Of a DNA stretch of 64,000 nucleotides, positions 54,046 to 63,125 are shown in pieces. A program made the translations under genes and the position numbers. This stretch comes from Massilia sp. YIM B02769. Its GTDB lineage: Bacteria > Pseudomonadota > Gammaproteobacteria > Burkholderiales > Burkholderiaceae_D. The notes below the pieces were generated by a model. That model ran no database searches, had not been told where the DNA came from, and saw only the letters and a list, made by a program, of their open reading frames with translations. How positions within the stretch are numbered: the stretch's first letter is position 1; each line of letters starts with the position of its first letter. The stretch lies in assembly GCF_030411995.1 (NCBI RefSeq), contig NZ_JASNRC010000001.1, positions 185,115 to 249,114 of the forward strand, in the 5' to 3' direction.

Positions 54046-55863
54046 ATGAAAAATAACCGGATCGGCCTTATCCTCGTCGTCTCCTCGCTGGCCGTGATCG
54101 CGCTGGTCGTCACCCTGCTGCTGAAGCGCCAGCATACCGAGCAGGCCGAACAGGTGCGCGTGCAGGGCCTGGGCACGGTGCGCTCGCTGGCTGCGCTGCC
54201 GGCAAGCGTCCTGCTGCCTGCGCCGGGCCAGCCGGGCGTGCTCGCTTCGCTGCTGGCCGGACGCGACAACCCCGACTTCGCCTACGCCGCCATCACGGGC
54301 GAAGACGGCCGCAACCTGGCCGAAGTGGCCAGCCCCGGCGCCATCGTGCCGCCGGCCGCGCCGCTGGCCCTGGCCAGTTTCGACGAACGCAGCGTCGCCC
54401 CCGGCCAGAATGCGCGCGCGATCCGCGAATTCCGCGGCCCGCTGGCCAGCGCCGACGCCAGGCTGCAGCTGCGCATCGGCTACTTCGCGCCGCACGGCCT
54501 GCTCGACCTGAAGGACTTGCCCTTCTACGCCCTGATCGCGCTGGCCGTGTTCCTGCTGGTGCCGCTCATCTACATCGTGATCAAGCGCGAGATGGCGCCG
54601 CTGGCCGCCCTCGGCGAACAGCTCAAGACGCTTGGCGCGGCCCAGGCCCAGCCCGTACAGGAATTCGACGCCGGCCAGGACGTGCGCGGCCTTGCCGGCA
54701 AGTTGAACCGCTACCTCGACCACACCAGCGCGCGCATCCGCGAACTGGAACAGGACAGCATCGCCAGCATGGCCAGCGGCCGCCTGCTCGAATACGGCAG
54801 CAACAAGATGCAGGCGGTGCTGCAATGCCTGCCCGACGGCCTGCTGGTGCTCGATCCGGCCGGCGAGGTGACCTTCGCCACCGGGAAGATCGAACCCCTG
54901 CTCGGCGTGCCGGTGGCCGAGGTACTGTCGCAACCAGTCGAAGCCTGGTGCCGCGACCCGGAACTGCGCGCAATGCTGGCGCGCTTCCGCGGCGCCGGAC
55001 AGGACGCGCGCAGCCAGATGACCATCGAATTCAATCCGCTCGGGGTGCCGGGCAAGCGCCTGTGGGCCACGGCCCAGGCCCTGACCGGCCACTCGATGGC
55101 CTACGGCACCCTGGTGGTGCTGCGCGACGCCACCCGCGAACACCTGGCGCGCCAGGCCGGCAACGACTTCGTCGCCCACGTCGCACACGAACTCAAGTCG
55201 CCGCTGAACGTGATCGGCATGTACGGCGAGATGCTGGCCGACGTCGGCATCGACGACCCGGCGGTGCGCGTGGAAGCGATCAATGTGATCCAGGATGAAG
55301 TGGAACGCATGGTCTCGCTGGTGAACAACCTGCTCAACGTGAGCAAGCTGGAAATGGGCAGCATGCGTCCCGAGCGCCACCGCGTGAAGCTCGACGATCT
55401 GCTGCGCGACGCCTGGCAGCAGGCCCGTTCGCGCGCCGAAGCGAAGAACATCCGCCTCGACTTGCAGGTAGCACGCGACCTGGCGGCGGTCTCGGTCGAC
55501 AAGGACATGTTCCGCATCGCCCTGAACAATTTGCTGAACAACGCGATCAAGTACAACACGGCCGGCGGTACGGTCACGCTGGCCGCCGAGGAAGGCGACA
55601 GCGATGTGACCATCGCGGTGCGCGACAGCGGCATCGGCATGACGCCGGAAGACCGCGAGCGCGTGACCGAGAAATTCTTCCGTGTACGCGAGACCGGTGA
55701 CGAGCAGCGCGGCGGCCATGGCCTCGGTCTCTACCTCAGCAACCAGATCGTCGAACTGCATCACGGGCGCCTGACCATCGAAAGCGAACTCGGACACGGC
55801 AGCGTGTTCTCCATCCACCTGAAGAAAATGCCGGCGCTGGCCGAAGGAGGCCAGGTCTTATGA
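54046..55863 (+). CDS. PAS-containing sensor histidine kinase
   Basis: 605 residues. Membrane spans at about residues 5-26 and 160-179 enclose a ~130-residue periplasmic sensor. A HAMP-like linker and a PAS domain (about 245-360) follow, then HisKA with the phospho-acceptor in AHVAHELKSPLNVI (His 381) and HATPase_c with NLLNNAIKYN (N box), RDSGIGM (G1), EKFFRV (F) and GGHGLGLYLS (G2). All catalytic boxes are intact. The stop overlaps the response-regulator start (ATGA). First gene of the pseudopilus operon; the signal is unknown. Confidence 0.94.
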   Translation: MKNNRIGLILVVSSLAVIALVVTLLLKRQHTEQAEQVRVQGLGTVRSLAALPASVLLPAPGQPGVLASLLAGRDNPDFAYAAITGEDGRNLAEVASPGAIVPPAAPLALASFDERSVAPGQNARAIREFRGPLASADARLQLRIGYFAPHGLLDLKDLPFYALIALAVFLLVPLIYIVIKREMAPLAALGEQLKTLGAAQAQPVQEFDAGQDVRGLAGKLNRYLDHTSARIRELEQDSIASMASGRLLEYGSNKMQAVLQCLPDGLLVLDPAGEVTFATGKIEPLLGVPVAEVLSQPVEAWCRDPELRAMLARFRGAGQDARSQMTIEFNPLGVPGKRLWATAQALTGHSMAYGTLVVLRDATREHLARQAGNDFVAHVAHELKSPLNVIGMYGEMLADVGIDDPAVRVEAINVIQDEVERMVSLVNNLLNVSKLEMGSMRPERHRVKLDDLLRDAWQQARSRAEAKNIRLDLQVARDLAAVSVDKDMFRIALNNLLNNAIKYNTAGGTVTLAAEEGDSDVTIAVRDSGIGMTPEDRERVTEKFFRVRETGDEQRGGHGLGLYLSNQIVELHHGRLTIESELGHGSVFSIHLKKMPALAEGGQVL

Positions 55864-56255
55864 AAAAATCGATCCTGCTGGTCGACGACGAGCCGCACGT
55901 GATCCGCGTGCTGCGTTTGATGCTGGAGCGCGAAGGCTACGAGGTAGCCAGCGCCAACGACGGCAACGAGGCGCTGGAAAAAATGGCGGCGCGCCGGCCC
56001 GACGTGATGGTGAGCGACATCCAGATGGCCGGCATGGACGGCCGCGAACTGTGCCGCACCGTGCGTGCGCGCTACCCGGACGAGACCTTTCCGATCTTCG
56101 TGATGACCTCGATGACGGCGTCCGAGGAACGCGCCTGGGTGCGCGAACTGGCGCAGGTCGAATTCCTCGAAAAGCCGCTCAGCCCGCGCCAGCTGATCGC
56201 ACGCCTGACCACCTACTTTGCCAACGCGGCCACGCAGGAGAACCCGCATGCATGA
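55860..56255 (+). CDS. Single-domain response regulator
   Basis: 131 residues, one REC domain with no output domain. Acidic pocket DDE near residue 10, phospho-acceptor Asp in VMVSDIQMAGMDG, Thr in VMTSM and Lys in FLEKPLS. It overlaps both the kinase (4 nt) and the HD-GYP gene (8 nt). Lacking an effector, it probably works by protein contact, most simply with the HD-GYP protein or the STAS domain of the ATPase encoded next. Confidence 0.93.
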   Translation: MKKSILLVDDEPHVIRVLRLMLEREGYEVASANDGNEALEKMAARRPDVMVSDIQMAGMDGRELCRTVRARYPDETFPIFVMTSMTASEERAWVRELAQVEFLEKPLSPRQLIARLTTYFANAATQENPHA

Positions 56256-57771
56256 TGCCTTGAACGACCTCGACTTTTCGCGCCATGCGCGCTGGCTGCG
56301 CCGCACCACCGGCGTCGACTACGACTTCGCGGTCTGCGCGCCCGATGCGTCGGTATGCTGGCAGCAGCAGGCGGGCAGCGACATCGGCGCCTGGATTGCA
56401 GCGCGCATCGCCGCCGGCTTTGCCTGGGCCCAGGACGGCGACGGCATGCAGCGCCACGACCACCAGGCCGCCAGCCTGCTCTACATGGCCATGCACGGCA
56501 AGACCGGCCTGCTCGGCTACCTGGTGGTGCGCGTCGCGACGCCTGACGCTGCACCGACAGCCTGGGATGCGCTGGCCGAAACCTTCGAGGACATCGGCGC
56601 CGGCATCGCCGACGAAGTCGCCGCCAAGCGCGAACTCGATTCGATGGCGCTGGAACTGTCCGAGCGCTACGAAGAGCTGCACCTGGTGTATGCCATCGAC
56701 AAGACCGTGCAGCAGCTCGAACCCGGCGCGGACCTGTTCCAGCGCCTGCTGCAAAGCTGGGCCGAGCACATGGACGCCGACGTCGCCGCTTTCGTGAAGC
56801 CGGGCGAAAACCTGTGCGTGCACGCGACCAATCTGTCGGCGCCGATCCACAACCTCGACCTGGTGCTGGTCGAGATGCGCGGCGACTTGTACCGCTTTAC
56901 GCATTCGGCGCGCGCCCCGATCGTCATCAACGACGTGAACGACCCGCGCCGCGCCTACATCTTCACCGACCTGCCTTTTAAACTGCTGTGCTGCCCGGTG
57001 ATCCACGACCGCAGCGTGGTGGCGATCCTGGTGCTGGCGAACCACCTGGCAAAACCGGACTTCTCGAACAGCGACCGCAAGCTCGGCGAGCTGCTGGCCA
57101 ACCAATTGTCCGGCCTGTCGAAGATGTACGGCATGCTGGCCGAGACCCAGAAGTTCAACGACCAGATGGCGAACGCCCTGATCGAGGCGGTGGAAGCGAA
57201 GGACCCGTACACGCGCGGCCACTCCGAGCGCGTGCACTACATCACCATGGAAATCGGCAAGGCGATGAACCTCGGGTCGCGCGACACCGACGATTTGTTC
57301 TGGGGTTCGCTGCTGCACGACGTCGGCAAGATCGGCATCCCCGATGCGGTGCTGTGCAAACCAGGCCGCCTGACCGCCGACGAGTTCACCTTCATCAAGG
57401 TCCACCCCGAGCGCAGCTACGAGATCCTGCGCCACATCGACCGCCTGAAGGGCGCGGTGCCGGGCGCACGCCACCACCAGGAAAAGTACGACGGCACCGG
57501 CTACCCGCATGGCCTGAAGGGCAACGACATCCCGCTGCATGCGCGCATCATCGCCGTGGCCGACACCTACGACTCGATCACCAGCTCGCGCGCCTACCGC
57601 GCCGGCCGCAGCCACGAGGTGGCGATGGCGGAGATCGCACGTGTGGCCGGCAGCCAGCTCGACCCGGCCATCATCAAGGTGTTCGAGGAAGTCTGCGCGG
57701 CCGAACCGGAGTGGATCGCGCGCTTCAACATCGCACGTGATGTTCCACTGCGGCCCCAGCAGGCGGCATAA
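56248..57771 (+). CDS. GAF-HD-GYP c-di-GMP phosphodiesterase
   Basis: 507 residues. An N-terminal region of unknown fold, a GAF-like domain (about 150-295), then HD-GYP (about 305-480). The metal/catalytic motif HDVGKIGIPD is at 357-366 and the signature HHQEKYDGTGYP at 409-420, both complete, so hydrolysis of cyclic di-GMP is expected. ATG 56248 has CAGGAG upstream inside the response-regulator gene. Its stop is 3 nt before the ATPase start. Confidence 0.93.
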   Translation: MHDALNDLDFSRHARWLRRTTGVDYDFAVCAPDASVCWQQQAGSDIGAWIAARIAAGFAWAQDGDGMQRHDHQAASLLYMAMHGKTGLLGYLVVRVATPDAAPTAWDALAETFEDIGAGIADEVAAKRELDSMALELSERYEELHLVYAIDKTVQQLEPGADLFQRLLQSWAEHMDADVAAFVKPGENLCVHATNLSAPIHNLDLVLVEMRGDLYRFTHSARAPIVINDVNDPRRAYIFTDLPFKLLCCPVIHDRSVVAILVLANHLAKPDFSNSDRKLGELLANQLSGLSKMYGMLAETQKFNDQMANALIEAVEAKDPYTRGHSERVHYITMEIGKAMNLGSRDTDDLFWGSLLHDVGKIGIPDAVLCKPGRLTADEFTFIKVHPERSYEILRHIDRLKGAVPGARHHQEKYDGTGYPHGLKGNDIPLHARIIAVADTYDSITSSRAYRAGRSHEVAMAEIARVAGSQLDPAIIKVFEEVCAAEPEWIARFNIARDVPLRPQQAA

Positions 57772-57774
57772 GGC

Positions 57775-59799
57775 ATGAGCGACGCCGTCACCCGCAGCCG
57801 CATCGGCTCGATGACTTACCTGGCGCCGTCGATGGCGCTGGTGGCCGCCGACGCCGTCGATGCGGTGGACAACGCGATTGGCGAATGCATCGCCCAGCAC
57901 CAGGTCAGCATCGTGCTCGACCTGGGCAAGGTGCCGCTGCTGTCGGGCCGCGCGCTGGAAATGATGACGCGCGCCGCGAACCGCCTCGGCAGCCTGGGTG
58001 GCTGGCTGAAGCTGGCTTATCCGAGCCCGCTGCTGCTCGATATCCTGAACGTCACCGGCGTCTCCGAAAAGGTGGCGCTGTACGACGCGCCCCAGGCGCC
58101 GGCGAAACCACCGCGCGGCGCCGGCCAGCCGAAGCTGGGCGACATCCTGGTCGAGCGCGGCATCGTGACCGCCGCCCAGGTGGCGGAGGCGGCGCGCCTG
58201 CAGGAACAGACCGGCAAGCGCATGGGCCTGATCATGGTGGAGAAGAAGTGGCTGTCGGAGGCGGCCCTGTTCCAGGCCCTGGCCGAGCAGCTCGACTTGC
58301 CTTTCGTGAGCTTGCGCGCCGGCCTGTACGACCCGGTGGCCGTCTCCCTGCTGGAACGCGACGTGGCAAAACGCCTGAACGTGATCCCGCTGTTCGTGGT
58401 CGAGAACACGCTGACCCTCGCCACCGGCGAGCCGCAGGCGGTGCACAGCATCGACGAGATCCGCGCCCGCACCGGATGCCGCATCCGCGTGGCGATGGCG
58501 CCGCCGGCGGACGTCAACCGCGTGCGCGACGATGCCTACGGCGGCACCATGCCGGATTTTATTCACAGCGAAGCGAACGACCTGGAGCTGGTGGACAGCC
58601 AGATCCCGGACGACTACACGCAGATCGACCAGATGGCCGGCGCCAGCCCCGTCATCAACATGGTCAACGCCGTGATCCAGCGCGCCATCCACGACAACGC
58701 CAGCGATATCCACATCGAGATCTCGCGCAACAAGTCGCGCATCCGCCTGCGCATCGACGGCATCCTGTACGAGGTGATGTCGCCGCGCGTCGAGCTGCAT
58801 CCGGCGATCGTCTCGCGCCTGAAAGTGATGGCGCATCTCGACATTGCCGAACGGCGCCTGCCGCAGGATGGCCGCATCCAGGTCATGACGCAAGGCCGCA
58901 CGGTCGACCTGCGCTTCTCTTCGCTGCCCGGCATCTACGGCGAAAAGGTGGTGCTGCGCGTGCTCGATAAAAACCAGTCGATCCTGGATGTGGACAAGCT
59001 GGGCATGGAGCGCGGCACGGTCGACACCTTCAAGCGCCTGCTCGGGCGCAGCCACGGACTGATCCTGGTCACCGGTCCCACCGGCAGCGGCAAGACGACC
59101 TCGCTGTACGCCGCGATCAACTACCTCAAGAGCATCGAGAAGAACATCGTCACGATCGAGGACCCGGTCGAGTACCAGCTGGACATCATCAACCAGAACC
59201 AGGTGAACGATGCGATCGGACTGACCTTCCCGAAGATCCTGAAGCACGTGCTGCGCCAGGACCCGGACATCATCATGGTCGGCGAGATCCGCGACCGCCA
59301 GACCGCCGAGATCGCGGTGCAGGCGGCGCTGACCGGCCACCTGGTGCTGACCACCCTGCACACCAACGACACCCTGGGTGCGGTGGCGCGCCTGGTGGAG
59401 ATGGGCGTCGAGCCGTATTTGCTGTCGTCGGCGCTGATCGGCGTGATGGCGCAGCGCCTGGTGCGCCGCATCTGCCCGGCCTGCAGGACCGGCTACCTGG
59501 TGCCGCCCGGCGCCGCGCTGGCCTACGGCTGGAAGGGCCAGGGCAACCTCAAGCTGCAAAAGGGGCGCGGCTGCCCGTCGTGCTATGACTCGGGCTACAA
59601 GGGGCGCCTCGGCATCTACGAACTGCTGGAAGTGGGTTCCGACCTGCAGCGCATGATCGTGGCGAACGCCAGCAAGGATGCGCTGGCCCAGCACGTGGCC
59701 GGCAAGGGCCACCGCGACTTGTACGCCGACGGCATGGAGCGCGCATTCGGCGGCGACACCACGCCCGAGGAAATCGCGCGCGTCGTGCATTCGCTGTAA
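57775..59799 (+). CDS. STAS-MshEN-GspE fusion: type II secretion/pilus assembly ATPase
   Basis: 674 residues. Residues 1-105 look like a STAS domain (SIVLDLGKVPLLSGRALEMM, GGWLKLAYPSPLLLDILNVTGV). Residues 120-172 hold two 24-residue MshEN c-di-GMP motifs (KLGDILVERGIV...LQ, RMGLIMVEKKWL...EQ; the second has Lys where Gly is usual). Then the GspE/PilB ATPase: Walker A GPTGSGKTT (434-442), Asp box region EDPVEYQLDIINQNQV, Walker B PDIIMVGEIRD, His box TLHTNDT, and a CxxC...CxxC zinc motif (CPACRTGY, CPSCYDSGY). Powers pseudopilus assembly at the inner membrane. Confidence 0.93.
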   Translation: MSDAVTRSRIGSMTYLAPSMALVAADAVDAVDNAIGECIAQHQVSIVLDLGKVPLLSGRALEMMTRAANRLGSLGGWLKLAYPSPLLLDILNVTGVSEKVALYDAPQAPAKPPRGAGQPKLGDILVERGIVTAAQVAEAARLQEQTGKRMGLIMVEKKWLSEAALFQALAEQLDLPFVSLRAGLYDPVAVSLLERDVAKRLNVIPLFVVENTLTLATGEPQAVHSIDEIRARTGCRIRVAMAPPADVNRVRDDAYGGTMPDFIHSEANDLELVDSQIPDDYTQIDQMAGASPVINMVNAVIQRAIHDNASDIHIEISRNKSRIRLRIDGILYEVMSPRVELHPAIVSRLKVMAHLDIAERRLPQDGRIQVMTQGRTVDLRFSSLPGIYGEKVVLRVLDKNQSILDVDKLGMERGTVDTFKRLLGRSHGLILVTGPTGSGKTTSLYAAINYLKSIEKNIVTIEDPVEYQLDIINQNQVNDAIGLTFPKILKHVLRQDPDIIMVGEIRDRQTAEIAVQAALTGHLVLTTLHTNDTLGAVARLVEMGVEPYLLSSALIGVMAQRLVRRICPACRTGYLVPPGAALAYGWKGQGNLKLQKGRGCPSCYDSGYKGRLGIYELLEVGSDLQRMIVANASKDALAQHVAGKGHRDLYADGMERAFGGDTTPEEIARVVHSL

Positions 59800-59811
59800 G
59801 GAGTACAAGGC

Positions 59812-60936
59812 ATGGCAATCGAATGGGATGACACGCAGGCTGCGGCCGCGCCGGCAAAGCCCGTGGCGAAAAAGGCCGCCTTTGCCTTCGGGCGCGACGC
59901 GCGCATCGGCAGCGCCGACCGCATGCTGTTCACCGAACGCCTGGTGCTGCTGCTGGAAACCGGCGTCGCCCTGCACGACGCCCTGCGCGCGCTGCACGAG
60001 CAGAGCGACAAGCCGCGCCTGAAGGCGATCATCGGCGAGGTGGCGGACGACATCGTCGGCGGCCAGCGCTTTTCCGAGGCATTGGCCAAGCACCCGGAGC
60101 TGTTCCCGTCCACCTACATCAATCTGATCGGCGCCAGCGAGACCGGCGGCTTCCTGCCCGAGGTGCTGGCCCAGCTGGTCGACATGGACGAAAAACAGGA
60201 AAGGCTGCGCAGCACCATCGTCTCGGCGCTGTCCTATCCCGGTTTCCTGATCGTGTTTTCGATACTTGTGGTTGTCTTTATCCTGATGGTCGTGTTCCCG
60301 AAATTCTCGGTGATGTTTACCTCGATCTACGACGAGCTGCCGTTCACGACCAAGTTCTTCATCGGCGCCAGCAAGCTGCTGACCGAGCACGGCACCGTCT
60401 TTTTCTCGGGCGTGCTGGGCCTGGCCGGCGCCGCGCTGCTGGCTCTGCGCCGTCCCGACGTGCGCGCCTGGCTGGACCGCGCCAAGCTGCGCCTGCCCCT
60501 CGTGAAGGACATCTTCATCAAGATCTACCTGGTGCGCCTGATGCGCGTGATGGGCATTTCGCTGGAACGCGGCGTGACCATCCTCGACACCCTCGGCGCC
60601 TGCCGCAACGTGATCCCGAACGCCGAGTTCCAGCGCTTCCTGGGCGAACTCGAAACCCAGGTGACCGAAGGGCGGGGCATCGCCGCCGGCTTTCGCGAAA
60701 GCCCGCTGATCCCGGTGAGCGTGAAGCAGATGATCGATACCGGCGAAGCCACGGGCGCTCTGGGCAAGGTCATGGGACGTGTCGCCGACTTCTACGAACG
60801 CGACCTGACGCGCCAGCTGAACGCACTGGCGAAGATGGCCGAGCCGGTGATGCTGATGGTGATGGGCGTACTGGTTGGGACGATTGTGACCTCGATCATC
60901 CTGCCGATTTTCAAAATGTCACGCGCGATTCACTAA
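59812..60936 (+). CDS. GspF/PilC-type inner-membrane platform protein
   Basis: 374 residues with two T2SSF domains. The N-terminal half is FTERLVLLLETGVALHDALRAL ... LIGASETGGFLPEVLAQL, and the second half is MRVMGISLERGVTILDTLGACRNVIPN ... MIDTGEATGALGKVMGRVADFYE. Membrane spans lie near residues 140-163, 195-215 and the C-terminus (PVMLMVMGVLVGTIVTSIILPIF). It follows the ATPase by 12 nt. The N-terminus carries an Ala/Pro/Lys-rich stretch. No own secretion target is evident. Confidence 0.94.
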   Translation: MAIEWDDTQAAAAPAKPVAKKAAFAFGRDARIGSADRMLFTERLVLLLETGVALHDALRALHEQSDKPRLKAIIGEVADDIVGGQRFSEALAKHPELFPSTYINLIGASETGGFLPEVLAQLVDMDEKQERLRSTIVSALSYPGFLIVFSILVVVFILMVVFPKFSVMFTSIYDELPFTTKFFIGASKLLTEHGTVFFSGVLGLAGAALLALRRPDVRAWLDRAKLRLPLVKDIFIKIYLVRLMRVMGISLERGVTILDTLGACRNVIPNAEFQRFLGELETQVTEGRGIAAGFRESPLIPVSVKQMIDTGEATGALGKVMGRVADFYERDLTRQLNALAKMAEPVMLMVMGVLVGTIVTSIILPIFKMSRAIH

Positions 60937-60968
60937 AAAAGCAACAATGTGCAAAAGTTGATGCGTTG

Positions 60969-60984
60969 TGGCAATTAAAATGCT
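60969..60984 (+). promoter_or_regulatory. Sigma-54 promoter before the major pseudopilin gene
   Basis: TGGCAATTAAAATGCT has the -24 GG (60970-60971) and -12 GC (60982-60983) at the required 10-nt separation and matches TGGCA..N..TGC. The predicted start is about 60995, giving a ~70-nt leader. Sigma-54 control is common for pilin genes. Confidence 0.65.
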
Positions 60985-61065
60985 GGTCGTTCATGTTACT
61001 CTTCGTTGCTACCTGTTAAGAATTTGCCGTAAAGCAAACCCAACTTAACCCTTTCACTTATCAAG

Positions 61066-61632
61066 ATGACCACTACACTCCGCCACCACGCCGCCAAAGG
61101 CTTCACGCTCATCGAGCTCCTGATCGTCGTGATCATCATCGCCATCCTGGCGGCGATTGCGATTCCGCAGTTTTCGAATACCTCGAACGATGCCCAGGAA
61201 GCCGCGCTCGACGCCAACCTGGCCACCGTGCGTTCGGCGATCGAGCTGTACCGCGTACAGCACAACAACCGTTATCCGAGTATTGCCGTGTCGAGCGGCG
61301 GCGGAGCAGCATGCACGGGCGCCAGTGGCGTAGTAGGCACCGGCGATGTCAATTCCGAACTCGCGTTTCGCGAGCAGCTGACGAACTTCTCGAACCGTGA
61401 TGGCCAAACCTGCAGCGTTGCTGCGCCGGGTTTCATTTACGGTCCTTACTTGCGCGCCCTGCCGGCCGAGCCGATCTCGAACAGCGCTGCGACTGCCGTC
61501 ATCACCGCCGCGAACGCCGCCGAACCGGCTGCCGTGACCCCGGGCTGGCGCTTCAACAACGCGACCGGTAAGTTCCAGGCCAACAGCAACGCTCCAGGCC
61601 GCGACACCAACCGCCTGCTGTCCGCGCACTAA
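61066..61632 (+). CDS. Type IV pilin-like major pseudopilin (GspG/PilE-like)
   Basis: 188 residues. Short leader ending KG, then FTLIELLIVVIIIAILAAIAIPQF with Glu at +5, a textbook class III prepilin sequence cut by a prepilin peptidase (not in the window). The globular part contains AALDANLATVRSAIELYRVQHNNRYPS and two Cys (GGAACTGAS, DGQTCSVAA). Own sigma-54-type promoter and 129-nt spacing suggest it is produced in excess over the assembly genes. Confidence 0.94.
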   Translation: MTTTLRHHAAKGFTLIELLIVVIIIAILAAIAIPQFSNTSNDAQEAALDANLATVRSAIELYRVQHNNRYPSIAVSSGGGAACTGASGVVGTGDVNSELAFREQLTNFSNRDGQTCSVAAPGFIYGPYLRALPAEPISNSAATAVITAANAAEPAAVTPGWRFNNATGKFQANSNAPGRDTNRLLSAH

Positions 61633-61651
61633 CCCCTCCGCCCGGCTTGTC

Positions 61652-62236
61652 GTGACTGGTGCGAGCAATCTTCACCGGCAAGCCGGCGCAACCCTGGCCG
61701 AGATGGTGCTGGTAATGGCCGTCCTGGCCATCGCGGCCGCCATCGCCATTCCCCCGGCCGACACCCAGTCGGCCCTCGGCGCCGAGGCCGCCGCCGGCGA
61801 AATCGCCCGCGCCGTGCGCTTCGCCCAGCGCGAAGCGGTCCGCACCGGCACCTACCAGTCCATCGTCATCGATACCGCCAGCCAGATGCTGCGGGTCTAC
61901 CAGCCTGCATCCTCCGGCAACGGCACCACCGCCACCCACCCGATCGACAAGCGCGACTACCTGGTCAACTTCGCCAACGACAGCCTGCCGCAGGCGACCA
62001 TCGTCAGTTCGGTGTTCCGCTACCAGAGCGGCGCGGTGACCAACGGCGCCATCTTCGGCCCGGACGGCGTGCCGGTCGATATCGCCCCGACCAAGCTCCT
62101 GGGCCTGCCGATCGGCTTCCTGCTCGGCACGAAGGAAATCTCGCCGCTCAAGGAGGAAGCCCGCATCACCCTGCGCTACGGCAGTGTCGAACGCGTGGTG
62201 CGCGTGGCGCCGGTTACCGGACGGGTGAGCCTGTGA
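61652..62236 (+). CDS. GspH-like minor pseudopilin
   Basis: 194 residues, GTG start 19 nt after the major pseudopilin. Prepilin motif RQAGATLAEMVLVMAVLAIAAAIAIPPA (cleavage after G, Glu at +5). The body resembles GspH (AAGEIARAVRFAQREAVRTGTYQSIVID), with a beta-rich C-terminus. The stop overlaps the next start (GTGA). Confidence 0.88.
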   Translation: MTGASNLHRQAGATLAEMVLVMAVLAIAAAIAIPPADTQSALGAEAAAGEIARAVRFAQREAVRTGTYQSIVIDTASQMLRVYQPASSGNGTTATHPIDKRDYLVNFANDSLPQATIVSSVFRYQSGAVTNGAIFGPDGVPVDIAPTKLLGLPIGFLLGTKEISPLKEEARITLRYGSVERVVRVAPVTGRVSL

Positions 62237-62661
62237 CGGCCCGCGCGCACCAGCATGGCTTCTCGTTGGTGGAAGTCATGGTCGCCGTGCTGCTGCTGGC
62301 GATCTGCGCCGTGCCGATGATGGAGGCCCTCACCACCGGCTTGACCGTATCGGCCGCCGGCGTCGACAAGGCACGCGAACTGCGCTGCATGAAGAACACG
62401 ATGGAAGCGGTCCTGGCCGAGCCCTACCAGACCCTGTGGCTGGCGGCTTCCAAGGACAACGCCGCCAGCTACGTGCTGCCGGACGACGCTTCCTGCGCCG
62501 GCGTCACGCGCCAGCTTGCCATTTCGCTGTGCGAGCAGACCGGCTCGACCACGGTGTTCCTGACCTCGGGCAGCGCCCAGAACCGGCGCGAAGCGGCGAT
62601 GCTGTACATCGCCCTGAGCTCGGACAAGGGCTATTCCTTCACCACGATGGTGGCGCGATGA
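62233..62661 (+). CDS. GspI/PilV-like minor pseudopilin
   Basis: 142 residues, GTG start overlapping the previous stop. Prepilin motif HGFSLVEVMVAVLLLAICAVPMM (cleavage after G, Glu at +5). The body has two Cys (LRCMKNT, DASCAGVTRQLAISLC). Second of the three overlapping minor pilin genes (ATG of the next gene lies within its last codons). Confidence 0.88.
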   Translation: MTARAHQHGFSLVEVMVAVLLLAICAVPMMEALTTGLTVSAAGVDKARELRCMKNTMEAVLAEPYQTLWLAASKDNAASYVLPDDASCAGVTRQLAISLCEQTGSTTVFLTSGSAQNRREAAMLYIALSSDKGYSFTTMVAR

Positions 62662-63125
62662 GTCCACGTCTTCCAGTCCGCATCCACGCCCGGGGCCTCA
62701 GCCTGGCCGAGCTGCTGCTCGGGCTGGCCATCGGCGCGCTGGTGCTGGCGCCGCTGCCGTCGCTGCTGCAAAGCGCCGGCGCCGCCGCGCGCGTGGCGGC
62801 AGACCAGGTCGCCCTCGAGCGCGAGGCCGATTTCGCCCTCGAACGGATCGCCGCGCGCATCCGCGACACCGCGCCGGCGGCCGGCCTGACCGACAAACCG
62901 AGCAGCGAATGGCTCAAGCCCGCTGTCTACAGCGTGGCCAACGGCGTGCTGGTCGAGCAGCAGGGTCCGGAACGCTACGTGCTGGCCGAATCGGTGAGCG
63001 GCTTCGACATGAGCGCATCCAGCAGCGAAGCCGGCCAGCCGCTGATCAAGGTCAGCCTGGCCCTGGCGCGCGACGGCGCCAGCACCAGCGCCATGACCAC
63101 TGTGCGCCTGGGGTCGGCCCAGTGA
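62658..63125 (+). CDS. GspJ/PilW-like minor pseudopilin
   Basis: 155 residues, ATG overlapping the previous stop. Prepilin motif ARGLSLAELLLGLAIGALVLAPL (cleavage after G, Glu at +5), followed by VALEREADFALERIAARIRDTAP, as in GspJ/PilW. Ends VRLGSAQ; the stop overlaps the next gene's GTG. Confidence 0.87.
   Translation: MSPRLPVRIHARGLSLAELLLGLAIGALVLAPLPSLLQSAGAAARVAADQVALEREADFALERIAARIRDTAPAAGLTDKPSSEWLKPAVYSVANGVLVEQQGPERYVLAESVSGFDMSASSSEAGQPLIKVSLALARDGASTSAMTTVRLGSAQ

Noticed and set aside
56179..60390. 1403-codon open frame on the minus strand opposite the HD-GYP and ATPase genes
   Set aside because: It mirrors two fully supported genes; in high-GC DNA the antisense frame stays open by codon bias, and its translation is His/Arg/Val low-complexity with no family signature.
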